This document shows, in pieces, positions 10,464 to 21,885 of a stretch of DNA of 64,000 nt. Source of the stretch: Darksidea phi (Eukaryota > Ascomycota > Dothideomycetes > Pleosporales > Lentitheciaceae). The notes beneath the pieces were generated by a model that was not told the origin of the DNA, did not search any database, and worked only from the letters and a program-made list of their open reading frames with translations. A program made the position numbers and the translations under genes. The DNA is taken from assembly GCA_030770425.1 (NCBI GenBank), contig JASJFT010000068.1:7673-71672 (forward strand), in the 5' to 3' direction. Every line of letters begins with the position of its first letter. The stretch's first letter is position 1.

Positions 10464-12616
10464 GTGCGTGGCCCCTACCACAGCGCGCGGTCCCAGGTCC
10501 GACGGGGGCCGCGTTTCATCAAGACATTCAACTGATGTCGGCGAAGAGAAGGTGGACTGACTCGACATGGGATGAGAAAAGTGTTCCAAGTGCCAGTTGT
10601 GGTGCTGCGGTGATCGCCCGGGCCTCCTACCCATGCCCTCGGATTCGCCAATCTCACTCCTCCAACCCTGTCGCCCGGCAACACCATCTTGCATTGCCGG
10701 CACAGTCACATGCGCACTCAGCACTCGTCACTCATCAGTCTGCATGCTGGTCCTTCGCCAGCGTCCTTTCAAAGTCAGCTCCCTACGGATTTAGCATGGC
10801 GTTTCGGCGACTCGTTCTTCTCGTAATCCCCTCTGCAGTCACCGGCGACACCCTCGAAACCACGTTATTCCCCTCTGGGTCCTCTTCCCTAATCCATACA
10901 CAAAAGCAATTGGCCTTTCGGCTCTAACCGTTTCAGGGGAGTGTGGGGCGTCTTCCGTTTGGCCCGGCAGGCTGCGAGCCTCTTGCGTTGCACCCTGCTC
11001 GCCCCCTGCGCCTCGCCATTGGCTGGTGGGTCTGTTTCAGCATGCCCAGGCCCGCTTTTCCTTCTTGTACCATCTTCACGCCACCTAATTGTAGTACCAC
11101 GGCCGGCTCTCTCACGATTCCCATTTCCAGTCCCTTTCATGTCTACTTCATTTGGTACTCTACATATCGCATACACGCCGCCAGTCGTGTCGGCTTTTTG
11201 CACATCTCTTTCCATCTTCGTCAGGCATCGAGGGGCAGCCGCGCTGTTTCACGCACCCTAGAGAGACACTTGGCAGACTCCATAGAGGAATTCAAGGCAC
11301 GCCGCCAATTCAGATGTAATCGCTGCAGCCACCCGGCAACCATGACGTCTCTCGACCAGAAGGGTGTCTTGTAACTTCTGTCACACGTCCGAATCACTTC
11401 GGATCGACTCGCCAAGTGCTAATTCTCTGTTTCCGTGGGATACGAAACTTTCCCAGGCCCTGTTTCGTCGGCCTGCAGACTGTCGTCTTCCTCTGCGGCC
11501 AGGGTACTCGTGTGTTCGCCCAGTTATATTACACAATATACATGTCCGTCATCATGCCATTATAAGTTCGATGAGGGGGATCAAACGACAAGCAAGAGAC
11601 ACATCTTGCGAAACAGCACGTTCCAAATTTTTTTCCACATCACACTACCTCTTGCCTCTTTTCAATCCCAGGCGTAACGATAGTGGGTATTTATAGGTTT
11701 CATGACTAGTTTGTGCTTCCACATGCATGCGCGGAAGCGGTATCAACAGCGACCCGCTCGGAGAAATGTGCTGACTTTGGGAATCATCGGCTTCCAGGAT
11801 CACGATCCATGAGCGCACAGCGAGCCAATTGATTGAACAGTCACATGCCTCATCTTTGGCAAAGGCGACGCTCCTAGCTGAGCTCAGCGAGCAGGCTGTC
11901 AGGGTGGCTGGCGGGGGGCATGAGCGATGGCGCAACATCGGTAGGGACGCCGGTGAGGGGCTGAACGTCGTGAAGATGGCGTGGATGTTCAAGACATCGC
12001 CAGCTTGTGATTACCCTAATTAATGCGGGGCGTCGCGTGTGCACGGGCCACCATGGACTTGGAGAGCAACTCCCAATCAACTACCCATCCTTTCCTCCAA
12101 CTTCGAGTACTTCTTCCTCTCCACTGCTTACCATATACCGTTCTGTCTGCTTGTCTGCAGTTTCTCACATGCATTGATTCATCGCCATGCCCTCTGTGCG
12201 CGCCCCTATTAGCAACCATACCGGCACCTCCGATGCCAAAGGTAGTAGACTGCAGCTGCATACGCAGGTGCGCCCAGCCTTCCGCTTGTCGAGTATCGAT
12301 CACATTCGCCGCTTACTAAGGTCCGGTGCAGCCTATAGTGTTACCGTTGACACGACATTGTCAGCCGCACGCTACCAAAAGCAGTCAATGATGCAGGGCA
12401 TCGGTTTTGGCCCCCGATGGACCATTGACTTAAAGCTGCAAAGTTCGCGCCTCAGCCCCCCGCGCGTTTGCATTTCCATCTCCTTCCTTCCCCAATATTT
12501 CGTGTTGTGGTACGAAACCGCAGGTCACGCGTGTCCTACCTAACGCCAATAGCAAACCCTCGGTGGGCCGCTCTGCTGTTCACGCATACCCTAGCTAACG
12601 AACATCACAGATCAAA
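10464..12616. other. Intergenic
   Basis: About 2.1 kb with short overlapping frames on both strands and no family motif. The right end, pyrimidine-rich with several TTCC/CTTCC runs, should hold the promoter and 5' UTR of the calpain gene; the last bases before its ATG read ATCACAGATCAAA. I see no tRNA or repeat. Confidence 0.5.
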
Positions 12617-15600
12617 ATGAGCTCCGTATCCGGAGATGATAACTTCAAAAGTCCTCAAGATGCGCTCAACGACTTCTGGGAGAACCTCATCACCAAACAG
12701 CCCGGCAAAGTCACCAATATCTTCCCCTCCAGCCTCTACGCCAACCTCCTAGCACCTCAGCGCAAGTCCGGCCCTGCAAAGGGGAGGAATGCAGCCGAGT
12801 CGTATCAAGCCGCAGCGGATGAGTGCCGTGCGCGTGTCAAGCGCATCGTTCGAGAATGCCATCGGACGAACGAGAAGGTAGTGCCAACATCACGGTTGAG
12901 TATGCCGCAGCTAAGCCTTGAACAAGTTCACGGACCCAGAGTTCGACATTGAAAGCGACCTGACCGTTAAGAACTGCTTGGAGGGTATTTCGTATTGGCT
13001 CAATGATCCGGCGGGGAACAGCACGAGTGTCGGTTCAGGACGATTAGGCGAGGCCCTAACGACCCTCGCTGAGAGCAACCTCTTGGCTGGTCAGCCTTTG
13101 CCCATCGATCTCAACGCCGCAGCAAAGATTCTAGGCTACGACAATAGGTGGAGTGGCGGCGGGCCCGGTTCCGTCCATCGCATCGTAGGTTTACCGATTA
13201 CCGATTGGATAACTTCCCATATTGACTAGAGCAGGATTGGATTTTCGAGAACCCGTCCTTCACTGTAGACGGCTATTCAAGCTCTGACGTAAAGCAGGGG
13301 GCCAACGGGGACTGTTGGTTTATTGCTGCGCTCGCAACGATCTGCAGCAACCCAGGTCTCATGGACCGAATCTGTGTGGAAAGGGATGAAGAGTGCGGGG
13401 TGTACGGTTTCGTCTTTTATCGCGACGGCGAATGGATCTGGACCGTGGTTGACGACAATCTTTATCTCACGTATAGCGACTTCGACGCCTACGGCGATGA
13501 TTATGATCCAACCGGAGTCAAGGAGAAAAAGCACAAGAAAAACGACCAGACCGGATCTGACGCGCTTTACTTTGCGTCGTGCGCTGATCAAAATGAAACC
13601 TGGCTTCCTCTGCTCGAGAAGGCATACGCCAAGGTCCACGGTGATTACGAAGCCATCAGTGGAGGCATCAGGCAAGTTTCATGCGGGCTAGGTGCAACAA
13701 TGGCATTAACCAAAGTAGTGGCGAAGCCGTAGAAGATCTTACAGGCGGTGTGACAACGAAGCTATTGACCAACCGGGTCCTGAGCAAGGAACGGCTTTGG
13801 AACGAACTTCTAGAGGTAAATTGAAAGCAGTGGGGAAGCAAAGGTTTCTTCAGCTGACTCGGGAAAAGATCAACAAGCAGTTCCTCTTCTCCGCTTCATC
13901 TCCAGACTCTTACGGAGACGACTCAAATGCTAGGCAAGGTCTCGCCTTGAACCACGCCTATTCCATTATTAAAGCCGTAGAAGAGGCCGATGAGGATGGC
14001 AAAAAGCACCGGCTAGTATTAATCAGGTATGTCCCCCATTTGCCTTCTCTCGACTTCCCGCCAACCTGTGTCATAGAAACCCATGGGGCGAAAGAGCGAA
14101 TGCCTCCATGGGAGAATGGAACGGCGCTTGGAGCGACGGATCCAAGGAATGGACTCCATACTGGATGGAAAAGCTGAACCATCGCTTCGGTAATGACGGC
14201 CTCTTCTGGATGTCGTACGACGATCTTCGTAAGCGTTTCGAATTACTCGACCGAACCCGCCTGTTCGACAAGGATTGGACTGTGGTGCAAAATTGGACTA
14301 GTGTGAGTGTAGCTTGGGTGACCGGCTACCTCAACACGAAATTTGTGGTGGAGATCAAGAAGGCTGGACCGACGATCTTCGTGCTGTGCCAGGTACACCT
14401 CTCTGCTTAAAGTTGATAATACGCTCACTATCGCAGCTTGACGACCGCTATTTCCGTGGCCTCGAGGGGAAGTACAAGTTCGATCTTCACTTCGTCTTGC
14501 AGGAGGAGAATGCTTCTAGTGGCGACCACATCGTACGCGCTCGAGGCGCATGGTTCGGCAACCGTTCCATCTCAGCCGAAGTTGACCTCGAGCCTGGAAA
14601 GTATGAAGTTATTCCCAAGATCGTCGCCTCACGCGATTCAGATGCGCGAGATGTGTACGATGTTGTGACGAAAATGGCAGATCGCAACCCACAGAAGCTA
14701 CGACAAATTGGAATGAATTACGACATTGCCAATGCCAAAGGCGTCGTTGAGCTAACTGCTGAAGAGAAGAAGAAGAAAGCCGAAAAAAAGAAGGCTTCGG
14801 AGGAGAAGAAACGCAAGGAGAAAGAAGACGCAGACAAAGACAAAGCGGATTTTGAGGCTTGGAAGAAGGAGAAGAAGGAGCGGGAGGAAAAGGAGAAAGC
14901 GGATGCTGAGAAGTCAAAGGGTGGTAAAGAGGAAGCTGAGAAGAAAGAGCCTGTAGAGGCTGAGAAGAAAGAGCCTGTAGAGGCTGAGAAGAAAGAGCCT
15001 GTAGAGGCTGAGAAGAAAGAGCCTGTAGAGGCTGAGAAGAAAGAGCCTGTAGAGGCTGAGAAGAAAGAGCCTGTAGAGGCTGAGAAGANNNNNNNNNNGA
15101 GCCTGTAGAGGCTGAGAAGAAAGAGCCTGTAGAGGCTGAGAAGAAAGAGCCTGTAGAGGCTGAGAAGAAAGAGCCTGTAGAGGCTGAGAAGAAAGAGCCT
15201 GTAGAGGCTGAGAAGAAAGAGCCTGTAGAGGCTGAGAAGAAAGAGCCTGTAGAGGCTGAGAAGAAAGAGCCTGTAGAGGCTGAGAAGAAAGAGCCTGTAG
15301 AGGCTGGGAAGGAAGATGCCAAAGCACCGGAGGCTCCCGTTACAGAGAAGGTCCCTGAGGAGAAGGAGGTTGAGAGCGCGAAGCCCGAAGGCGCTCAAGC
15401 AGTAATCAACAAGGAGGAGAAACCAACCGAACAGCCCGACAGCGAAGCAACACCTCCACCCGCACCTAAAGAGGATGACTCTTCCGGCGACGGAGCCGAA
15501 AACACGCCCCCGTCCAGTAACACATCGCCCTCCAGAGCCGTAGGTGTTACCCGTGCAAACGCAGATTACGCCGCAGACGAGGCTAGCGGTCCGCCTCTTG

Positions 15601-15794
15601 TGCCTCCCGCGCCTCCCGCCGTCCCCGTCGTTGAGAACAAGCAGAACCCCTGGAATGCGATATGTGTGCTCGGTTTGCGCGTGTATAGCCAGGATCCCGA
15701 GGTTAGCATTAAGCTAGTCAAGCCAAAGGATGCAGAAGAGGCTGCCGTGTTGGACGCCGATGGTGGAGCCACGCAGGTGGGTGCGACAATGTGA
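12617..15794 (+). CDS. Calpain-like cysteine protease with Glu/Lys repeat tail
   Basis: Papain-fold intracellular calpain peptidase. Seven exons: 12617-12877, 12927-13184, 13232-13671, 13719-13815, 13869-14026, 14077-14392, 14437-15794. The catalytic triad is visible: Cys201 in ANGDCWFIAA, His381 in LNHAYSI and Asn406 in RNPWG. Other family blocks are FTDPEFDIE, DWIFENPSFTVDG, SGEAVEDLTGG and a beta-rich segment after the protease core (about 500-620). The intron at 13672-13718 uses a GC donor (AG|GCAAGT) and restores SGGISGEAVED. The tail from about residue 640 is a charged Lys/Glu helix, then an 8-residue repeat (EAEKKEPV) encoded by a perfect 24-bp minisatellite broken by the N gap, then a Pro-rich end. 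The frame differs before and after the 10 Ns, so the gap length is a placeholder and the protein cannot be read across it. The exon 2/3 acceptor (near 13231) is the least certain junction. It is not the PalB/Rim13 layout that I know, so the pathway is open. Confidence 0.9.
14931..15305 (+). repeat. 24-bp minisatellite in the calpain tail
   Basis: Perfect or near-perfect copies of a 24-base unit that encodes EAEKKEPV: roughly six and a half copies before the N gap and eight to nine after it. The identity between copies implies recent expansion or homogenisation, so copy number should vary between strains. Confidence 0.95.
15089..15098. other. Assembly gap (10 N)
   Basis: Ten Ns inside the 24-bp minisatellite. 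In-frame continuation would need a gap of 2 bases plus a multiple of 24 (or at least 2 modulo 3), so 10 is a placeholder and not a measured length. Confidence 0.97.
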
Positions 15795-17388
15795 GGGCCG
15801 TCGCTCTGATTGCCTGTTATGGATTGCGCGTAATGTGTCAAGGGAGGATCGGTATGGGATAGGGCAAATTGCAAGTGAAAATGAGCTAAGAAATAATGGC
15901 GCAAACGGTGGAATCATCGCACATACTCCACACTATCAAAAGCGGACATGTATCCCCAATCTCTCAATACTCAGATCGTTTTAGTCTCTTCCCAATATAA
16001 TCTAATCAGAGTTCGGATGAGAAGAGTAGAGCATATTTGCTTTCTCCCACACCGCCCCCGCCCTTGATAGTTTCCCCGCCTCCCTGCATATGTTCAATAT
16101 GGTCTTCACACGCAGCGCACGCGGCAAGACAGCCCGTTGGCCGGGGACATAGCTTCTGAGCCGCTACTACTCTCACTGACACCCAGCACTACCCATTCAC
16201 TGACCTCATTCTGATAAAGAAAAGCACCTCCACCATCCATCCATCCATCCATCCATCCATCCATCCACCCACCGACTAAACTCTCTCCACACACGCCCAT
16301 CATACCTCGGCAAAATTCCAGCGTCTCGGTTCGGGTATAGTCGAACCCTCCCGCCTCCGCCTCCTTCCTCGTGTTCGGATACGACATCCAAGCAATATGA
16401 CTGTAGCAGGGAGTTTATTTCCTCGCGTGAGGAAAAAAAATATACTGTCTGCGTGGTAGGTGCGTGGTCGATTAGCATGCTTGGGGCGATATAGATGGGG
16501 ATGATAACCGGATGGCGTGTTTTTTGGGATTAAGGTTTAAATTAGGGTTTGGATTGAGTTTGCTTGGGTGTGGGTTTGGGCTTGGAAGGGGTGTAGGGAT
16601 CTTTGGCGGGGGGTTTGCTTTTTTGGGGGAGAGGGCATAGGTTGTGCGTACTGGGATGTTGTTGGTAGGGGTTTGTGGAGATGGTATGGTGGATCGTCGT
16701 TCGTATGAAGTAAGGATGTAGAAATATGCTCTTGTCATTGATAGCAGTCGACTGTAACGATTTGTTTGAGTTAGACCAACCTTTCATGACACAGGGCACA
16801 GTGCGCGGCTGGAACCGAGACCGCAACCGAGACCGCGAACGATGGCATCGAGCATATCATGTGGGTATCGCTGGTGTCCCGAGTCAGCGGCATGCATGCA
16901 CGCCACGCATAGTTATGTTGAAGTTTCCGGGAAAATCGCTGTAGCGGATTCGCATATGTACCGGGTTTAGGAAGCGAGGGAGGCGTTTGCGGCAGGTTAA
17001 AGTTGGCTTGGGTTAGGTGTTTGCTTTTTCTGGTCGCGCTTGTTGGGATTACGATTGTACTTATACAGTAAGGCGGGACGGGAAGGAACTTTATGTTAAT
17101 TAGGGGTGCTTGGTGACGGGATGAACACTGCTGCTAAGGATGAGAGGTTGTGTAAGGTGGGGAGGAGAAACAATGGAAGGGAACGATTTGAGATGCTACT
17201 TGGGATAAACCGTAATAATGCTATGCTATCGCTATATACATAAGAATTGAAAAGTCTATGGGTATCATGGGGCCTAAATATATGTAGAGAAAAGTATCGC
17301 AACGGAAGCAGAATGAGAAGAAAGTACACAAGCAGAAAGCGTGTTGACGATCATCAGGACCAGCGTTGTCCATGGTCTAAAGCCAGCA
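15795..17388. other. Intergenic between convergent genes
   Basis: About 1.6 kb between the 3' ends of the calpain gene (plus) and the C2H2-like gene (minus). It contains a (CATC)n microsatellite at 16231-16268. The frames near 16206-16826 are shadows of this repeat and of simple Pro/Asn codons. No gene seen. Confidence 0.55.
16231..16268 (+). repeat. (CATC)n microsatellite
   Basis: About nine tetranucleotide units of CATC/CCAT. It lies in intergenic DNA. Confidence 0.95.
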
Positions 17389-19019
17389 TCATCCCGTCGT
17401 GTATTTGCTGAACAGATCGCTCTCGTCGACATCAAGAGCATCAAGGATGCCGGAGAATGTCTCGAGATTGGGATCCTGACCGGGTGCCGGGCTATTGAGA
17501 GTATAAAATGTCGGGCCTGGAGGGCTTCCGGAAAACGTCGCGGCACCACTGACCCCCATGTAGCCTCCATCCATGCTATGAAGAGTGTGTCCAAACTGCC
17601 CAGTAGGCCGCACTTTGCGTGAAGCTGTATTGGTGACGGTGGCTCGAGCATCCTCGAATGAAGGATACTGCGAGGCGTCGCAAGCTCCCTGTCCCATGGC
17701 GGCGAAACTCAGCGTGTCTTCCGCCGGGGGAACCTGTGTTTGTGGCGGCGGCGGCGGTGCTTGGGGCAATTGCTGAGATGGCGGATGTGGTGATCGGGGG
17801 GGAGCTATACGTTGACGCAAGGTGCCCGTCGTAAGAGTAGATGAGGGTTGCCATTTGTGGGCGGCATCATAAGCCCTCGATAGGAGGTGCTTCAGCCGAT
17901 ACTCGTCCTCTTGGCGAAGGTGAGTAAAGGGGACGCCAGTAATGTTACCACCCAGTGTCTGGAGTTCGTCTAGAAGAAGTCGTGTGTCCTGAGACTGCGG
18001 CCATGAAAGCGTTGGCGACACATTGTATGGTGGAGTTTTGTTGGCGATCCGTCTGTTCTCCTCTTTGACAAGGGACAGGAAGTGCCGTCTAATGTTGACT
18101 TCTCCAGAAAGGACGTTCTTGAATGATGAGTTGACGTCCCATTGCAGGCGCAAAGGCGCGGGACTGTCGGCTTGTGTATGCTCCTCGTGGATATGGCGGA
18201 GGAGCGCGGGAACCCCCTGAAACGCCTTTCCTTGGTCGAGCTCTGGGTCATTACACGGGCAATAGCCGCATCCGATCAGATCGGTCTCTCCGAGCGTGTT
18301 TTGAGGGAACAGGTACTGCAAATGCTTGTGGAAGTGCTTCTCGAAACCATTCTTGATAGCCGTGCCACAGTCTGGGCAGTAGAGCTGCTTGCGCGTGGTT
18401 TTTGGAGTCACCTTCAGCCGCTTCTGAGAAGACGGGCGTGTGAGGTTGGTGGATGCGGACGGTGATTCGGATCTCGTGCGAGTTGTTGAACTGCGTCGGA
18501 ATGTGGGTGGTGGGCGGAGGTATGGTGTGGCTGGAGCAGGTGTGGCGGTGAACGGATCGTTTTTGTTATCGATAGGAGCATGGGAAGGAAGCCGCGATTT
18601 TCGTCTCCCTCTTCCACTTTCACTCTGCTTGTCTGCGATGTTGTTAGCATCGACCCATCAGGCCATTATCAACACTGCTTCTGAAAAAAGCCGTGGTGTT
18701 GTGCCGGTCTTAACAATCCTTCACAGTTGAAGAGATACTACTCACCGGCAATAGCACTAAGCCAACTGCGCAACGTATGCTCTGACACACCTTCCAGCGG
18801 CCCCAGAAGACCATCGACCGCCTCCCGACCGTCTTGCTCGAAGACGCCGATTATCGTGTGAGCGCCCGCAACGCCTAGCTTGGACAAGGACATGATCCCG
18901 TCTTTGCTAAGACCGAGCTCCACCAGGGTATCCAGCGCCCTCCACAACTGTATCATGTCTGTTGGCGGGTGGGAAGTCGAGTCCCCAGGCGTGGGCGCTC
19001 CATACGGTGACGTCTCCAT
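17389..19019 (-). CDS. C2H2-like zinc finger protein, uncharacterised
   Basis: Two exons, 19019-18746 and 18632-17389, joined by a 113-nt intron (GTGAGT...ATCGCAG), give 505 aa. Residues 1-92 form a small helical domain (LWRALDTLVELGL, AGAHTIIGVFEQDG, LRSWLSAIAG). After a basic Ser/Pro-rich linker (about 95-165) come two cysteine/histidine clusters: CPDCGTAIKNGFEKHFHKH and CGYCPC followed by LLRHIHEEHT. These look like atypical C2H2 fingers. The second half has conserved-looking helices (SFKNVLSGEVNIRRHF, DEYRLKHLLSRAYDAAHKW) and a Pro/Gln/Gly-rich C-terminus ending with an acidic helix. A nuclear DNA-binding or adaptor role is an inference. The frame runs unbroken through the splice, which supports joining the two parts. 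Confidence 0.75.
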
Positions 19020-20794
19020 CTTGTTTGTTTAGGAAGAGATGCGAGCGGAGATCGCGGTGGGAAGGCGAAGACTATCTGCACTCGTCAGCCTTGCTGCAGC
19101 GTACTCATGACTGTAACAACGTGTACTTACGTCACAGGTAGCGGCAGCGGTGACCGTCCGAGGCAGCTTCGGAAGCGTGGACTCGAGGTTTAGATACACT
19201 AGGAGCTCGAGGATAGCAGTTCGGACAGCAGCGGATAGGCAGGATGCAACCACATCACAACGAGGGGAAAGCTTCGCAGGACAGCGGCTCTGCGAAAGGG
19301 ACGGATCGGCTCGGAATTATCTGTGGCGCAAGCTTGCACATGTGGGTTGCTCGCCCTCTGCCCTCCCGCCCTCCTGCCCAGCTGTCCTGCCACACTCGGA
19401 TTCGTTAACCTTCCAGAACCGACCAATACGTGACCAGCATTGCGGCAGGGGATGCCGAATGTGTGCCTCAGGTGCCAAGAGGTCGTTGCAACATTCACCA
19501 TTTGGTACCGATCAATCGGCACGAAACCCTGCCTTTTTGGTTTGAAACAAACTGGCAAAATTTGGTTCAAAGACTCATACTTTTCCAGACAAGCAATAGG
19601 AATACAAGGTGGCGACCAGTTTTCGAAGATTTCTCCAGTCTCTACTACTCTTCACGCAAGGTCTAGCACTTCACTTGCTTCTTTTCCCGATCCCGCCGTG
19701 TACAATCGTTGTTCCTCACAACCATTCGGTCTAACTAGTTACAACAACCTGCAACTTCCCCATCTTCCTCTGCCAAGCGCCTTTCATAATGGAGAGGCCA
19801 TCTTCTCGCCAGTTCTAATGCGATCCTTCGGCCACTAACGTTATTGTCGTCAATATTGTTGCTAAATACTAGCGCGACGGTACTTCCATTTTGGCTAAGT
19901 TTGATAGGGAGTTAGCTACTGTCGCTTCTTTACGTTTAAGTGCTGCCGCATATAGGTATTTTTGCCCACATCTCCTAATGGCGGAACCGAGCGCACAACC
20001 TCGCAACGCTCTTCAAGTTATATCCGCAGGTTCTGCGCTCGGTCCACGCCACCTACAGCGTGCTCGTCGCCCCTTACAGACGACGGTTGCGGATGCTACA
20101 GATGTCGGGGTACCAGCGCGCGAAGCTTTACACTCTACCCCTTCATACTCTATACGCCGCCGTGGAGGTCCCTTCAGCGCTCGTCCATGGCGTCCGGCCG
20201 AGCCTACCTCTGACCCCACGGCGGTACTACTACTACTCGCGCCGTCGTCAGTCGTGTGGTAACAGCACCCTAACGCCTCTAAGTAACGCGCCCATTGGAG
20301 CACGTCGACGAAGCTCCTGGGGACAGAGCGTGCGTATGTGGCTGGAGTGGGTGGCGTACGGACGTGGTCCGTGCCCGCCGCCTTCATCCCGCGCATCAGT
20401 TGGCTCCAGCACGGCCAACAGGTATGCTCCTTTAAAATAAAGCTATCTGCTCATTTGGACCTCCCCTTTTGTCGCAAACAGAAGAGTATATAAATCATAA
20501 CTGTACCATTAGTGATTTCTCTACATACCGCATTTCAATTCTCTATGAGCCCTTTGTATTAGACTGTTTTCGCTTGCAAAGCCATGCAGCTCGGTTCAAG
20601 GCTGTGCAGCAGTGAGCGCGACACGGCGAAACGACGGAGAAAGGAACTTGATTCGTCACAACTTCTTTGGTTCCCATCTCATTCGTGCGTCTCCCACGGT
20701 GGTCCTCTCTTTCCCACGGTGGTCCCATCTCTTCGTGGCTCTCCCACTGTGGTCCCACTATGGTCCTCTACCAACTTCTCTATTGCCTCTCTCC
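19020..20794. other. Intergenic
   Basis: About 1.8 kb holding the promoter of the minus-strand C2H2-like gene. Frames at 19150-19838 and 19891-20440 overlap on both strands and show no motif. Positions 20690-20770 carry three to four degenerate copies of a CCCACGGTGGTCC-like element just upstream of the small membrane protein. Confidence 0.5.
20690..20770 (+). repeat. Degenerate short tandem repeat
   Basis: TCCCACGGTGGTCC, TTCCCACGGTGGTCCC, CTCCCACTGTGGTCCC and ACTATGGTCC follow each other. The core CCACGGTGG is itself palindromic, so each copy could be a small hairpin or a dimer binding site. It sits within 110 bases upstream of the ATG at 20795. Confidence 0.65.
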
Positions 20795-20992
20795 ATGGAG
20801 TCCCCGACTACGATGCTCTACACCACCGCTACCCCTACCGTCCGCACTCTCTCTGCCAATGCTATTTGGCATGGAAATAGTGATACAGTAATCACCATCA
20901 TACTCGGCACCATCGGTCTCATACTCAGCACGCTGCAAGTCATACTGAGCTGGCAGAGCCTCAGAGCATTGAGACGAAACGCAATACCCTAA
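20795..20992 (+). CDS. Small single-pass membrane protein
   Basis: A 65-aa frame from the ATG at 20795. A short Thr/Ser-rich N-terminus is followed by one hydrophobic segment, SDTVITIILGTIGLILSTLQ (about residues 33-52), then a basic tail with two Arg pairs. The same frame is open for 61 codons upstream, but that part translates the tandem repeat and is less protein-like, so I chose the internal ATG. The layout (Ser/Thr-rich head, one helix, short basic tail) resembles the small protein at 40804. The function is unknown; such small membrane proteins are common and poorly described in filamentous fungi. Confidence 0.45.
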   Translation: MESPTTMLYTTATPTVRTLSANAIWHGNSDTVITIILGTIGLILSTLQVILSWQSLRALRRNAIP

Positions 20993-21885
20993 GGTACGCA
21001 CCTGTTCTTGTCATCGCGGTCTGTAGCATTGCAGCTAACACATCGCCAGCGTGATCGCAATTCATTAGCTGCATGCTAAATCCGAAATGTCGCGCAATTT
21101 CTGTTGGTGATTGAGCGGTTAGGTTCGGACTGCGGGTCTCCCGAGATGAGTGTCTGCTGGTGCGAATTAGTTCCGGGTCCGATGCAGTGAAGGTCCAGTC
21201 CCAAGCCTAGTGTGTTTAGAAAAATAAACTACGATCTTGTCCTGTAAATATGAGTATGTGAGTGAGTGAGTGAGGAACAATTTACGACGCGGTTGTGGTT
21301 CTTTGCGGATCCAGGCTTTGGCAGAGGTCTAGCGCCGGGCCATGCTTTTAGGCCACACTAAGCTTTGGTTAAACACCGGTGTGTGAAAAAGAAGAGAGGA
21401 AGTATCGAAAAGTATTAAGCGAGAGCATCAAGCAAGTTGAAGTTGAAAATCAGATGGCGTGCAGGAGAAATTAATGGCATGTTCCCTCCGTACAAGACTC
21501 CGGGTCCAGGCCCAGCGCAACGGATTGAACTGGCCCCCCAGACGAGATGAGGGTTCCACCCTTCCAACTGGACAGATTGTCGGGACTGAAATGGGGTCTG
21601 CTATCACCTTTGAAGTTCATACAGTTTACTTCTATACGTTATCTAATTAAATATTGTTTGAAGTGGAAGAGATAGATTGGACGTCTTACTACCCTTGCAT
21701 CCGCTTTCCTACTAGGAAACCCGCTCTCTAAGGCGATAGATGTGTACAAGACGGTCTACCGTTAATAGTACAACGAGGGGCTAATACACGACTCATGGAC
21801 GGATATTACCCTTCAATTAGATGAAGCTACTGACCAGACGAGCGTTGTTGAAGCACGCCACCATTGGCTGATAAGCACGAGCTTT
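20993..21885. other. Intergenic
   Basis: About 0.9 kb with a short (TGAG)n run near 21254-21274 and no convincing frame. It lies between the small plus-strand gene and the 3' end of the minus-strand astacin gene. Confidence 0.5.

Noticed and set aside
9926..10927. 333-codon plus-strand frame
   Set aside because: It overlaps the zinc-binding small gene in another phase and has no recognisable domain; its C-terminal part is a random mix.
14609..15398. Long Ser/Gln/Leu repeat frames on the minus strand
   Set aside because: They are reverse translations of the 24-bp minisatellite of the calpain gene.
21121..21190. Possible tRNA-like segment (GAGCGGTTAGGTTCGG)
   Set aside because: No acceptor-stem pairing and no matching A and B box spacing could be found.
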